Assembly (NCBI GenBank): GCA_015680685.1 | Contig: MNCI01000967.1 | Location: 356,458 to 420,457 of the forward strand | DNA length: 64,000 bases | Reading direction: 5' to 3' | Source of the DNA: Gnetum montanum | Lineage: Eukaryota; Streptophyta; Gnetopsida; Gnetales; Gnetaceae | Shown: positions 34,466 through 46,757 of the stretch, piece by piece | How positions within the stretch are numbered: the stretch's first letter is position 1 | Layout of the letters: each line of letters starts with the position of its first letter | Position numbers and translations under genes: made by a program | Notes under the pieces: generated by a model | The model's input: the letters and a program-made list of their open reading frames with translations, nothing else | The model's database searches: none | Told to the model about the DNA's origin: nothing

Positions 34466-36180
34466 ATTGGTGTCTAGAGGATTAACCTAAAAGGCACTGA
34501 CAAAGAATACAATACACCATAGTAGGTCCATCATTGAAGTTCCCTCTCTATGCTTTATTCAGTCATGTTGAACCATGCCAAAGAGTGCTTATAATGGTGG
34601 GGTAAGGCTATGATAAGAAAATGGAAATGAGATTGTAAGGAAATGGTTATGAGAGTGAACAATGTGTTCCAAGTGTTGACATCATGGCTATGGTACTAAC
34701 ATGTTGGTCCATTGATAGGTTTTAGTACTTCATGTTTTAAGATGTTGGTTACTCAATGGATGTGTTTGAGGATCCAACATCTTGCTCCAAAGTTTCTTTG
34801 ACCTATAAGCTCCTTCCATTGCATGTTTGGAGCTGTTAATCTATTATTTTAAACTTTTGTTGCTCATAGACCATTCCAGCTTCTTAACAATTTACTTTTC
34901 CATTATTTTTTTTGGTGGGGTAAAACCTTCATTGGATTTCTTTGTTAAGGTTAGTTTTGATTTGGTTTTTACATCAAGTGAGATGTGTTACACTCAATAT
35001 AATTGATGGGCTTCCCATTAAATGAGCTATGTTACATTCAATGGACTTATAGGTGGAGCATAACAAAGGAGATATCATATGGCCATCATGCATGAATGTT
35101 AGACATTAATCATCATTGTTACTTAGGGTAAGGAAGGTTATATTTAGGCTATGGGATTGGGTTTATGGAAATGAGATGGAAATGACATAAGAACTCTTAA
35201 AATGGTAGGACAAGCTCATTGAATCCTATGCATTAAGGTCACATGGTGATTTTCTACCATGATGAGTTGCACCTCCACAATGACTTTAGGCTTCATCTTA
35301 CAAGCACAAATCCAAGAAGACAAGAAAACCAAGCAAAGAAAACATGTTGTCACATTATAATGCATAAGGCCATGTAAAATGATGAAGAAAACCAAGCTTC
35401 CTAGGTTACCAATGTTGCCAATTTAAGGCCATGGTCAACCATGTTGCTAGTTTAAGGTCATGGCAGGTTGTGATGTTAGTTTAAAGTCTTAGTAGAGCCT
35501 ATTATTAGTTTAAGGTCTTAGTAGACTATGGTGTCAATTTAAGACCTCAACAAGCCATATTGTTACTTCTTTGTCATGCAAAAACATCATACAGGCTCAC
35601 TTGTTGTTGGCTATCAAGGTTGTTAACATTAGTCATTCATTGCAACTTGTAAACAATGATAAACAACATTATAAGAAAACATGTAAGAATTAGGTATAAT
35701 CAAGGCTATGGGATGGCTTTAATGTTGCATTGCAAGGATTTGATGAGCTCATGATTAGGCTTATGTTTTGATGAGGAACTTGGTTTGATGTGTTTTCTCC
35801 TAACCATTGTGATCTTAGATGGGAACTTCAATTGGGGGGACCCCCCGTGATGTTTCTAGATTCAAGGTCAATGGTCATTAGGCTACATTAGGTTGTTATG
35901 GATGTATAGTGCAATGATTTCAAGGTTCAATATTTGGGTACATAAGGGTAACTTGGTCAACATCACAAGGGGGGTTTACTAAGGCTTTAAGGATAGTCAA
36001 GTCTTCTTCCTCATCCTCCTAGCTCAATCTACATGACAACCTAAGCACATCAATTGGAACCTGTGTAAACCTTGATAAAAATTGATAAAACCAAAAAAAT
36101 AATGCTAATAATAATGCACAATACTGTGGTGATATTACATAAAGGAGACAAAATATTTTAACAAAGGCCATACAAGTATC
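34466..36180 (-). other. 3' UTR of element C
   Basis: Non-coding. The part next to the LTR (34466-35400) is the inverted counterpart of A's 3' UTR at 46920-47750. It includes five copies of the 30-bp unit at 35418-35560. Confidence 0.65.
35418..35562 (-). repeat. 30-bp unit array, five copies, in C's 3' UTR
   Basis: Words like ctagtttaaggtc recur near 35418, 35447, 35475, 35504 and 35533, a step of 28-30 bp. The unit is the same as in D at 52505-52845. Confidence 0.8.
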
Positions 36181-36559
36181 CAAGTAATGTCAACAAAGGC
36201 CATAAGGTAATACAAAGTAATGCAAGGTCAAACATGATTAAACATGGTTACACTTTGCCAATTTTAGGAGTTAGTGGGTTATAGTTACATGATGTTAAAT
36301 GATGATCAAGGATGGTCAAATCCCATCACTTAACACTAATCAAAGGCTAGACAGAAGGCAATATAGGCTACAAAGATAAATGTTATGAAACTAAAGGCTA
36401 GATGAGATCAATTGATGGTAATAAGGGCCATTAATGAGAAACAAGGTCAAAACAGGTCAAAAATCCATGAAACAAGGCCAAATCCATTAGAATGGAATAC
36501 ATGTGATAAACTTGGATCATACTACTCAAATAGGGTTAGATTTTGTTAGTTTATGCCTT
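36181..36559 (-). other. junction region between 3' UTR and array in C
   Basis: Read on the minus strand it matches A at 26480-26760 and then breaks off, so RT through integrase has been deleted here. One diverged 30-bp unit lies near 36547. Confidence 0.5.
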
Positions 36560-39300
36560 AGTAGGCCATGGTTTAAGGCTAAAAGGCTATTGGATAAGTT
36601 TGGGCATCAACAAAGGCTATTTCTAGGCTATTTGAACTGAAAAAGCAAGGGTTTCAATACTTCCATGCTAGACCCACTCTATTTCAACATTGATCAATGT
36701 GGAAGGGGTGATCCTTAGTGTGGATGGAACATCTAGATAGTTTCATAGGCTTGTTTTGTTTAGTTTTCAACTTTCAATGGCTTGCATTAGTGTAGTTTAC
36801 TAGGGATGGAATGGGCTAGTTTTGATGTTAGTTTCAACCCTTGGAATCCCCCTTTGAAACCTAAAAAAATCTTCCACACTAGATCCAAACTAGCCAATGT
36901 GGAGCCAACATGGAGACTAAGGAAAATATGTTGTATGACATTAAGGATATCAAACTTAGGGTCCTAGGGCATTCCCAAGGTAGTGCAAGGTCAAATCTAT
37001 CAAAATTGATTACTTTGAAGGTTGAAAAAGGTCAAAACGTAGGTTGCAAAGTTTCATCCCCTTATTTCCATACTAGCTAGCATCAATGGGAGGGGGCTCA
37101 ACATGGATATATTAAATCTATGCAAAAATAAGATCAAACAAGGTTGCATGGGCATCTGAAGCTAAGATCTAGCAATTGTACATTCCCTAGCTATGTTTTG
37201 AAGTCATTTTAGAGGGTTTTGATTATTGAAGTAAGTTGGAATAAATTCCCCCATTTTTCCATGCTAAGCATCGTGACCTTAGTATGGTAGAATGGGGGTT
37301 CACTTGTTCTTTAGCTTTGGGATGGTCTGGGAGCACATTAACTAGGTTTCTAGGCTTCCAAGACTATAGATTATGATTTCCATATTTTTGACTAATTTTG
37401 CTCATGTTTGGAGGTTTTATGAGGCTATGTAAGGTTACAGCCCCCTTGATCCATGCTAGGGAAGTTTCTCTAGCATGGAAGATGAGAGTGAATGAATATT
37501 AGAGGCTAAAACAATGTTAAATGAGTGCAAACCTAAGGTTGTGAGGTTCTAGGCCTCTTTGATGTAGGTTTTTGATCTCTAGGAGTGTCAATATGTTGCT
37601 AAAGGTTTAAAGGTAGGACCTCCAAGCTGGTCTTATGTTGCCCAACATGGAAGAGGCCTTTCCCAACATGGATAGTTCAAAAATCTCATATCTATGCTAG
37701 TTTTGACCACAATTGACCATGCATGTTAGCTCCCAGAGTTGCTGGGGTCAAGGGCTAAGGTTTAAGATCAAAATTTGGTAGTTTTGAGTGTTTCTAAGTG
37801 GTCTTTTTTTATGTTATCCTCTTTCTTCCACACTAGGAATACCATGCTATGAAGATCCAAGAGCGATAGCTTATGGCTATCTATAATTAGTTTTGAAGAG
37901 TATGAGGGCTTTGGGAGGTGCAAACAAGGTCCTAGAGTCCATGCAAGGCTATCTGATGTTAGTTTGAGGTGTCTATGATCCATTTATGAGTCATCCCAGT
38001 ATCCATGCTAGATCCACATTGGCCAGCATGGAAGAGAGGATCCCTATAGAGGATCCCTAGTAAGGAAGCCTACATTTTTTTTCATTTTTCCATTTTTAAT
38101 CATGCATGTTCATTTCTAAGGTTGACAGTGTCTATGCTTGAATGTTAGGGTCAAAATCTAGTAAGTTTGAGGGTTGTGAGATGGTTTTTTGTCTTACCCC
38201 TCTTCATCCATGTTGGGGCTACCATACTCAGTGTGGATAGAATTTTTCCTATTATGAAGAACCAAAGTAATGCATTATTGAGCTATCTTTATTAACTTTC
38301 AGAAGCCTAGTGACTTTTAGAAAGGTTGGGTTGCTTCCAGGAGTTAATTGTCATGCAAATTTAATAAGTTTTAGCTTCATCCTCTTTCATCCATGCTGGG
38401 GCTAGGATGAAAAACATGCATAATGTCCTCCCTAGCATGGAAGACCCTTAAGAGGTTGATTTTTGGAAGTCTAGTGCTTCCAAAAGTGCTAACAAAGTCT
38501 TCATGCAAGTATAAGGTAATTTATCATTATTTGAACATGTCTGAGATTCCTCATGAACTTTGCTAGTTGCATCTATGTTAGCTTCACATTGGCCAATGTC
38601 GAAGAGGTCTCTCTCAACATGAATGAATCCAAAAATAAAGATCTAGGCTCTCTCAATAGCAAATTCACCATGCATGTTAGCTTATGGGGTTGCCAATGTT
38701 GATTGTTAAGATTCTATGTCAAAATCTACTAGTTTGGAGGCCTCTAGGTGCCTCATGTAATTAAAACCCCTTTTCATGCTAGGTATGATGGCCTTAGTAT
38801 TCATGAGAGGGAAATATCAAATCTAGGCTCTTTTGATAGCAAATTAACCATGCATATTAGCCTCCAGGGTTGCCAATGTTAATGATTAAGATTTGATGTC
38901 AAAATCCACTAGTTTGGAGGCTCCTATGTTCCTCATGTAATCAAACCCCCCTTTTCCATGCTAGGAATGATGGCCTTAGTGTGGATGAGAGAGAAATATT
39001 AGATCTAAGTTCTTTTGATAACAAATTAACCATGCATGTCAGCCTTCAAGTTTGTCAATGTCAATGGTTGAGATTTTGTGTTAAAATCCACCAATTTGGA
39101 GGGTCCTAGGTTTTCATGCAATCATCCCCATTTCTTCACACTAGATAAAGTGGTTGTAGTGTGGATGGGAGTTGGTTTGGGGTGCAAGAAGTGGATCATT
39201 GCAATGAGTCAGGGGATGTGTTGCATGGTGGTGATCCCCTCCTCTTTACTTATTTTGAGTCTTTTTCTACTGTAGCTATAATTGTATATTCTTACTTGGT
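36560..39300 (-). repeat. array of about 190-bp units in element C
   Basis: A motif of the form ccatgctagg...catgg recurs near 36662, 36870, 37065, 37252, 37447, 37635, 37822, 38000, 38203, 38387, 38573, 38773, 38950 and 39130, a mean step of about 190 bp. Inverted, it corresponds to A at 22860-26320. No gene is seen inside it. Confidence 0.85.
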
Positions 39301-39480
39301 TTTATTATTATCTATCCTTGTATGTTGATTTTTGTAGGCCACGTAAGCCAGATCATTACTTACCTCAACTACCTCCTCAATGTTCTTTATTTGTGAGAAG
39401 GCTTAGCTTAGTATTTGGGGTTCTAGGTAGTACAACTTTGACTTGATAAAGTCATTTTACTACTTACTTGTAGATGGCCA
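39301..39480 (-). other. junction of array and gag in C
   Basis: Short non-coding stretch. Protease and the antisense module have been lost between gag and array. Confidence 0.4.
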
Positions 39481-40700
39481 AGAGATGAGTTTCAACAATA
39501 GGTTTTGGAATCTCATTGAGAGCTAAGTTCCACCTTTGAATGAACCTTTTAACTAGTTTAGGTGGCCCCTACCTCACCTTCATCAATTGATCCAATGTGG
39601 CATCTAGCTTCAACTTGTATCTAAAGTAGTTGACAAATTAGTTAATCAAGTCCTCAATGAAAGAGATGGAACCCCTAGGCAATGTTTGATACTAATTTAG
39701 AGTCTTCTCCTTGAGAGACATGGGAAATATTATCAGTATTGTGTGAAGCCAAGCTTGTAAAAAGAGGAACTTAGACTAGAAGATTACTAGATGTGCATTA
39801 GAATCAACTTCACCATTATATTTGGTGAAGTTTGAAATAGGAAAGCTTGTGGGCAAGGTTATTTGAGGTGCCATAGGGCTTATAGGGTTATCTTGGTAGA
39901 AATATAGAACCTTAACCATCTATGTTGTATTGGATTTAAGTTTTTGCAACTCTTTGTCAAGGTCTTGGATCATTTGAAAGGCTTTATCCAAGCCTGGGGC
40001 ATCCCTATGGGTTGTGGTGCTTATGTTGACAATTGAGGAAGAATTTGTAAGACTTAAGGTTGCATAATGAGTAGTAGTACAACTAGAAGAGGTTGGATGA
40101 CCACCATTGTAGGTGCACTAAACAATGAGAAGGAATTATAAGTTGGCATTTATGGTATGAAGGGAACAAAGGGTGTTTGAGAGGATTTTGTTCCTTGGGG
40201 TCCCAATGGTATGGTAAAGGAAGATGATGAGACAAACATCACCGATGCTAGAAGAATGAAGTGGAACTATATGTCAAAGGGTATTGATGAGCACAAAGAG
40301 GTAGATTTGAACATAGGTTATGTCTAGTGCATGATGATGATGGGCATGAGACTGACCATTGTCAAGTAGAAAGGGGTAGAGGATGGTAGCACCTAGCCCA
40401 TGGAGAAAATAAAGGGGATAGAGGAAGGCACTATGGCCTTTGGGAATGTTTTTTGGAACAACCGACCTAGGATTTTTTCAGGATTGGGTCTACCCTAAAC
40501 TCATCCTCCTTCTCCTTTTGTTCCTTCAAGTTGTGATTTTCATCCTCTTCATCCATCTTAATCAATTGAGATATGATGCAAGCATAGGTGTCATTGAGAA
40601 AAATTTGATCATACAAGGAAGGGTTTTATTCCTTTCTATCCTAATGTATGAGTTCAAATTCACTTTTGGCTTTTGCTTATACACACAGAATCAACATTCT
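39481..40700 (-). pseudogene. gag of element C
   Basis: Read on the minus strand from about 40700: FELIH (about 40667), SLYDQIFLNDTYACIISQLI and KMDEEDENHNLKEQKEKEDE. Then, after a linker, QMIQDLDKELQKLKSN (about 39975-39930), PISPMAPQITLPTSFPISNF, KYNGEVDSNAHLV, TLNxYQTLPRGSISFIEDLI (about 39705-39640), LKLDATLDQLMKV and KRFIQRWNLALNEIPKPIVE (about 39555-39500). It aligns with A's gag at 5278-6540 and with E's gag. Isolated stops and frame changes interrupt it. The nucleocapsid and everything downstream are missing. Confidence 0.8.
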
Positions 40701-41561
40701 AGCCTACTTTTTGGCACAAATGTAATTTTACTGATCCTCATTTATGACCAAAAATTTAGGACTTCATCCCCTAAACCTCAGAGACTTCCTACACTCAATG
40801 ATAGCAAGGTCCTTGGGGTCATATACCCTTAAAGCTCGATGGCTAGACCCATTTTTAGTGAGATCAAAGGGCAACTTGGTTGATTGTTGGAAAGACATGG
40901 ATATGATGATGAAAAAGGCTTGGGAAAGGTTATAAAAGATGGAAAAAGAGTAAATTATAGCAAGTGGAATTTAAAAATTCCTACAAGGAGAAAAAATAGC
41001 TGAGAAAAAGCTACTTACTATAAATAGTAAGTGGGGGTTAAGGGAGGTACATACCTTTGCCAAAAATGGAAAGTTGAAAATAAGGTTTCAAACCTCACAC
41101 ATGCTATACCTACACTAGGTGTAGTAGGAAAAAAGAAAAGGGGGGTGAGACTAGGAAGATCTCATACCTTCCTAGCCAACATTGGTGAAGGGGTAGGGGT
41201 TTAAAACCAAAGTGGAAACTTGCATTTTTCATAATAAAATTACTAGGAAGGGAGGATGGAAGTTTGGTTGTGGAAACCACCAATGCTAAAAATATAAAAG
41301 ATTTTGATAGCCAAGGGGGAATGTTATCAGGCCTTGGGCTTTAAAATTTATAGCAAGTGTTGTGAAAATTTAAAACCTAAACACCTACAACTTCCATGTT
41401 TAGGCTTCCATGATGAGGCTTCTATTTTAGGGGTGCAAGTGGTAGCATTGATTGTTGAGAGGATTTCAAAGGTTTTTACTATTAAAAAATGAAGATTTTC
41501 AAATGGAATGCAATGTTGGAAATGGGGAAATATATTTTGACAAATAAATTAGGAAAATATC
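40701..41561 (-). other. untranslated leader of element C
   Basis: Non-coding. Overlapping plus-strand open frames here show no family motifs. Confidence 0.5.
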
Positions 41562-41582
41562 CTCCTTCTAGTGCTAGAAAAC
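41562..41582 (-). promoter_or_regulatory. primer binding site of element C
   Basis: The minus strand reads GTTTTCTAGCACTAGAAGGAG directly after the LTR end. It is the same site as in A and E. Confidence 0.65.
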
Positions 41583-43111
41583 AATTGCAACCAAGAAATT
41601 CAATCACTGAAAAATTGAAAGTTTCAGCACAACAGCCTTAATCTAGAATCCCCATGGCCTCTTAGAAAATGAGATTTAGGGTGCACTGGATGGTCTGGGA
41701 TATCATCTAGGGACTTATAGAATGCAAAACTAAATAGTGCAAAAATAAGAATGTAGATCTAAAAATCAAAAAGCACCTATAAATTGCACACATAACTAAA
41801 ATCTTAAAACTTTATTAACATATAAAGAATGAGTTCAAGAGATGTGTACAAGAAGTACCCATGGAAGAGTAAAGGGGGTTCAAAATACATTAAAGTTGAT
41901 ATAATTGACATCATGAGTCATATGCTCATCCACTCTTGATGCTATCGAGCCTCCTCTTCTTTGCTCCAAATTTGTAACATTGGATGCTATTGGGGATGGA
42001 AAAAGAAAAGGATTTGGGCTACTAGAGTGCTCTATGTTAGGAGTTGGGGGATCTTAGGAGTGTAGTGTGCATGCTCAAAGATCAAAAATCCCAAGGGGGT
42101 TCGTAGGGGTTGCATGGCCATAATGTTTTCATGTTATGATTCAAGAGATTGCAAGTGTGTGAGGTTGCAAGAGTTCTTAAGTGCCTGAAAATGCCCAAGT
42201 GTGGAATTGCCAAGAGTGTGAATGCAAAATGTGTATAACTTGAAAATGGTGTTGGGGTTTAGATTTTATAGGTTTAGGGTCATGGAATGGGCTCCAAATT
42301 GACTACAATTCAGCTGTAATTTGGATTCAAATTAGCTATAATTAGGTTGGAAATTACTTCAAATTTCTATTACATTTCAAGTGGGTTAGGCACCAAAATT
42401 TGGGGGTTACCATATATAGTAAGTATCATATCCCCATGGACATTCCATTTACTAAAAATAGTAATGAAGGGATGACATCCATGCTAGGAGGATGGCTTCT
42501 ACACTAGGAGCAAATCTTTCATGCTACAAGAAGATCTTCCCTACTAGAGGAAATGTATAGAAATCTTGGCCATGCTAGATTTACATTGGTGGCATGAAGT
42601 ATCCATATTGGAGGTTGGCCTCCTCATTGGAGGAAATGTGAGTTGTACCCCCATGCATCCTAGATGGAGGTAGGTGAGAGCCATCCCCTTGCATCCTCAT
42701 TAGATGTAGGTGAGATCCACCCTCATGCATCCTCATTAGAGGTAGGTGAGATCCACCCTTATGCATCCTAGCTGGAGGTAGGTGAGATGCACCCCCATGT
42801 ATCCTAGGTGGCAGTAGGTACCTTCAATGTAGAAAATTCCATACCCCTCATAAATCCCTTCAAAATGCCAATTTTGACATCCCAAAAGGCATTTTAACCC
42901 TCCCAAGCCCAAATATAGATAGTACATGAGTTTTTCCACTTGGTGGATGCAACTTTGATCTCTTTTGAGACATTTTTAGGTCCAAAAAGTATGAGATGCA
43001 TGAGATTTATCCTCATGAGTTACAATCTTCATGTTTACAATGAATTTTTACCTTAGTTTTCATGGGGTGGAGAAAAAATGGTTACAACATGCAAATTTTG
43101 GTGGTGTTTTA
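41583..43111 (-). repeat. 5' LTR of element C
   Basis: 1,529 bp, similar throughout to 32910-34452. TATA on the minus strand is at 42264-42270. Confidence 0.85.
42652..42831 (-). repeat. 36-bp tandem repeat, five copies, in C's 5' LTR
   Basis: Copies of catgca or one-base variants lie at 42652, 42688, 42724, 42760 and 42796. Presence in both LTRs means the repeat existed before the insertion. Confidence 0.9.
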
Positions 43112-43640
43112 AACAGTAAAGAAATTTTTGAATAGAAAACTTGATGAAATTCCCACTAAATAAAAGGAGATATCTTAGACTTAAGAGATAAGATTCATCA
43201 ACTAACCCCCTTAATTAAGGATTGTAGAAGCCTTCAAAAAATAAAGACTTATGAGTAGCCTAAGAATGAAGATTTAGAAAAAGTATCACAAGAAGATTCT
43301 AGCTCAAAGGCATGCCTAACTAGGTTTGATAACCTCAATCATGAGGAGAATGCTATACTTATCTATAAAAATTATGTTAGTAATCAAAAGCTTGATTATT
43401 CTCTTGGTGATTAGAATAAGATTGATGCTTGGTCTTGTCAAAAAGGCTTTGATAGAGATTTTTTGTAGATAGTAGCTAAAAATGAAAAGAAGTGAAGAAT
43501 TTAAATTTTTTTCAATGAGATAGATGATGCAATAAGTGATCAAGGATTCATTCATAAAGAACATGCACAAATAGAATCATCATGCAAAAGATCTAATGAA
43601 AGAGAACCAAAAGGTAAATGTACTTCATGATAGAGGATCT
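43112..43640 (+). pseudogene. copia gag of element G, C-terminal part
   Basis: The reading resumes after C with GDILDLRDKIHQLTPLIKDC, EDLEKVSQEDSSSKACLTRF, EENAILIYKNYVSNQKLDYS and DAWSCQKGFDRDFL. It is a hydrophilic, partly coiled-coil tail as found after the zinc knuckle of copia Gag proteins. It ends around 43620 with EREPKGKCTS and stops. There is no integrase GAG-pre motif downstream. Confidence 0.6.
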
Positions 43641-45504
43641 CATCTCAAACTTCATTAGTCTTCATCCTCTCTATTGCAATCAAGATAAGTTAAGGTAAGT
43701 TTCTATCTCCTTTCTTGCTAAATTTTGTAAGTCCAAAATTATTTATGATATGTGCTTACTCTATTTGTGGGATGCTAACCCCAGATCATCACTTATTAGA
43801 ATTTTTTTTTTTGATATTTTCCTTTGCTTGGTGTAATTGAATTTATGAAAGTTTGTGGTGTCATACTTGTAATGAATTTATTATTTTTTCATCTTGTTGT
43901 TTAAAAGGGCTAAAAACCTTGCATGTATTTATTAGATTGAAAACATAGTGATGAAATTGTTTTGATACTTTTGTTGAAAAATCATCTTTTGAATTCTTAG
44001 CTAGAATACTTATTTTTAATGATAAAAAATGCTCGCATGAAATTATTGAACTAAAGAATTCATGTTGAATCTTCATTATATATCTTGTGACAATGATTCT
44101 GTGTTTATAAAGTTCATTATCCTTTAGAAGATGTTGTTGGTTCCTTTGATGAACTTCATAAGTCATCTGAGGAAAGGAGTTTTTTCAAAAGAAATTATCA
44201 TGTATTTGTGATTATCATGTCTATTTTCTTGTGATGATCTCAAAGGAATTCCATGTATTTTAAAAAGTTTTGAAAATTTTTTAGACTTGTTTTTACCTAT
44301 CTAATGAAAGACCTTAGTCTCCATACTTGATCTTAGAAATTCCTTGCAACTTGGAGCTTCTAAAAGGCTCAAAAAGAGTATATCACTCTATCTACAATAG
44401 ATGTTTTAAAAGATGGATCATTTATGTAGGAGGATCCTATACCTATCACTAATTATCATCCAAGATGTCACCAGTGTAGGGGGAGTCCTTTGATGCTTTT
44501 TCTGATAGGCACTCAAACTACCTCAATAGAGAAAAACTTTACTTCCTCTCTCACTCATTGAAAAATGCTCAAAGAAGAGCCTTCTCATCTAGCAATATTT
44601 TATGATTTTTATTGAATGAAGATGCTTCTTGGTAAATGCTCCTAAATCTTTTATGACCTTACTTGTGAGCTCTTTTGGTTATATTTCCTTTTAAGTACCT
44701 AAGATCCTTATTGCAAATATGTGTTGAGATGTACTCACCCTTGAATATCACAATTACTCTAATTGGTATCAAAAATGGTGCTCCTAATATATATATAGGT
44801 ATTTTTTTGGTTGCTCTTTTGACATATTTAGCATGATAAAATAGGTTTCCTATCTACTTTGAAGTATTACTATCATCTATCTTATGTTAATATGTGCTTC
44901 AAGTTATGGGGTTTTAATTCTAGTAATAATAACTTTCAAAATAGTTATTTGGTTTTATCAAGCCTATTTGCATTTTTTTCTATGATATGATTGTGGATTT
45001 GTAAACATATGGAAAAATCATCTTTACTAAAAGCCTTGAGTTAAACCTTCTTATATAATGTAATGTGCTTAGTTTTAATATGGAGCTTCTTAGTTAAACC
45101 TTTTGGCTCTTTGGTTTAACAAATGGTTTCTTGCTCTAGGATGTTCAATATCTTTAATAAAAACTATCTTTATCAACCCTATGGAATAAATAAGATGTGC
45201 ACTTTTCAAACTAGAATATCTATATGTTATGCACATTTCTACTATGAATCATTTTTGCAAATGCTTGAACTAGTTGGATTTGCTACAAATCCATTCATGA
45301 GAAGTGATTCATATGTAATGGCTTTCAATACCTATTTGTTCTACAATGATATCTCTTCTTAGAAAATTTTGTTCCTTCCTTTTCTATTCATGTCCAAAAA
45401 GGAGGAGAAGTGTTGTGCTGATGTATATTGATGAAGTATACTATGATCATGCTTATGTATATTGTGATTAGACTAATCCATTTTCTTAAGTTTTGAACAT
45501 TATC
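43641..45504 (+). other. non-coding internal region of G
   Basis: No copia integrase, RT or RNase H motif was found in any frame by eye. It contains a short TA run at about 44788-44802 and a second primer-site-like ATTGGTATCAAAAATGGTGC at 44761. Confidence 0.5.
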
Positions 45505-45517
45505 AAAAAGGGGAAGG
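45505..45517 (+). promoter_or_regulatory. polypurine tract of G
   Basis: AAAAAGGGGAAGG lies one base before the 3' LTR start. Confidence 0.8.
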
Positions 45518-45518
45518 T

Positions 45519-46757
45519 TGTTGACTTTTTGGTATGTCAAAACCTTAAAGAAAATGGAGATCAAGGGTGTTTGTGTGGTTGCTATGTTTATAGGGAAAGA
45601 ACTTGGATTAAGACACATACAAGGCTTCAAGAAAGAATGCGAGAGTTCAAAGAGCGTGGACAAGGAATGAAGACTTCAAAGATCATCTCTGGTGATCAAA
45701 GGAAAGTCTCAAGTGTAGAAGAACTTTTGGTAAAAAGATGTCTCCAAGAAATAGTAGACATCTCCCATCAAACAAAGAGATCTCTCAGCAATAACAAACG
45801 TCTTGGCCAAAGAGAAGGAGAATCAGTGAACACATCTTACAAAAATAGCAGATGTCTACTATTAAGTAAAGATGTTTCCAAGAAACATCATACATCTTAG
45901 TTGAGTTGAAGGTTGCTCATAAGAAGATATCTCTAAAAAACAACAAACATCTTTTTGGTGAGAAAGACATCTTCATGAAGATCTCTCCACAAAGACATCT
46001 TTCTTGTGGAAAATATGCCCTTCTAGAATGAAGGTCTAATGTAGAAAGATGTCTCAATCTTAAAGAAGATGTCTCCAGTGACTATTAGATAGTTGTTATA
46101 CAAATTCCAAGGTAATTTTGAAAACATATTAGCTATAAGAAGACGTCATTCCATTAGTAAATGTGCAAGAATTATGTATTATCAATTGTCATTATCAAGA
46201 AATCATTGTATACATCATTATATTTTTATTTTTCCTTATTGTACTATATTTTATCTATTGTAAGTGGTCAAAGTGAGCTGTAGCTTAAAGTAAAAGGATC
46301 AACAAATTTAGTTTCATTCTTTCCTTGTGATTGCTATTCTTTTTTTTTTTTTGCCTTGCAAGGTTGATGTGCTTCTTATGGGAAGGCATCTTGCTTGAGT
46401 TTTTCAAGATCTTGTGGGATTGAGTGTTGGTGTAGTGCCATAATACCCCATAGTAGAGCTTAAGTTGTAAATGTTGGAGATCCTAGAAATCACATTCTTA
46501 GCTTGTTAGGACCTTGAGGAGTTGAGTGGATTTGCTACCCAAAGCACTCTAAAGCAATTCTTAGAGATTGTATAGGGTGTGGTACCCTTCAAATCACATT
46601 TTTAGAGAAACAAAGTCTAGAGGTGTGCTAGCAAACTACCCTCCAAGTGTGGACTACCAAAGTTGAGGAAAAAAGGCCAAAATTTGGTGTGTGCTTTGGC
46701 TGATTAATTTTTTTGGGAACTTATTCATCCCTCCCCTTCTAAGTTCAATGATCCTCA
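45519..46757 (+). repeat. 3' LTR of element G
   Basis: It starts TGTTGACTTT and ends GATCCTCA. It has the same AGACATCT/AGATGTCT cluster as the 5' LTR. The 135-residue open frame at 45493-45897 is inside the LTR and is not a gene. Confidence 0.85.

Larger units (their letters stand above)
32910..43111 (-). mobile_element. element C: deleted Ty3/gypsy relative of A, inserted in G's gag
   Basis: A minus-strand element of about 10.2 kb with LTRs at 41583-43111 (5') and 32910-34452 (3'). In minus-strand order it has a primer site, leader, gag, the 190-bp array and a 3' UTR. Protease, antisense gene, RT, RNase H and integrase are all missing. Flanking 5-mers aaagg (32905-32909) and aacag (43112-43116) are only partly alike. 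The copia gag reading resumes on the right side, which confirms the insertion. Confidence 0.85.
30462..46757 (+). mobile_element. element G: gag-only Ty1/copia LTR retrotransposon interrupted by C
   Basis: LTRs of 1,241 and 1,239 bp flank an initiator-Met-type primer site, a copia gag, a long non-coding stretch and a clear polypurine tract. Without C its internal region is about 3.6 kb, with no integrase or RT. The flanking 5-mers tcaat (30457-30461) and ctaat (46758-46762) differ by two transitions, fitting an aged target duplication in A's 3' UTR. Confidence 0.85.

Noticed and set aside
42581-42939. Open frames encoding a repeated His/Gly/Met peptide
   Set aside because: They are translations of the 36-bp LTR repeat of C; 36 is a multiple of three, so the frame stays open by chance.
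45493-45900. 135-codon open frame as a gene
   Set aside because: It begins in the polypurine tract and runs through the U3 of G's 3' LTR; the homologous 5' LTR is not open.
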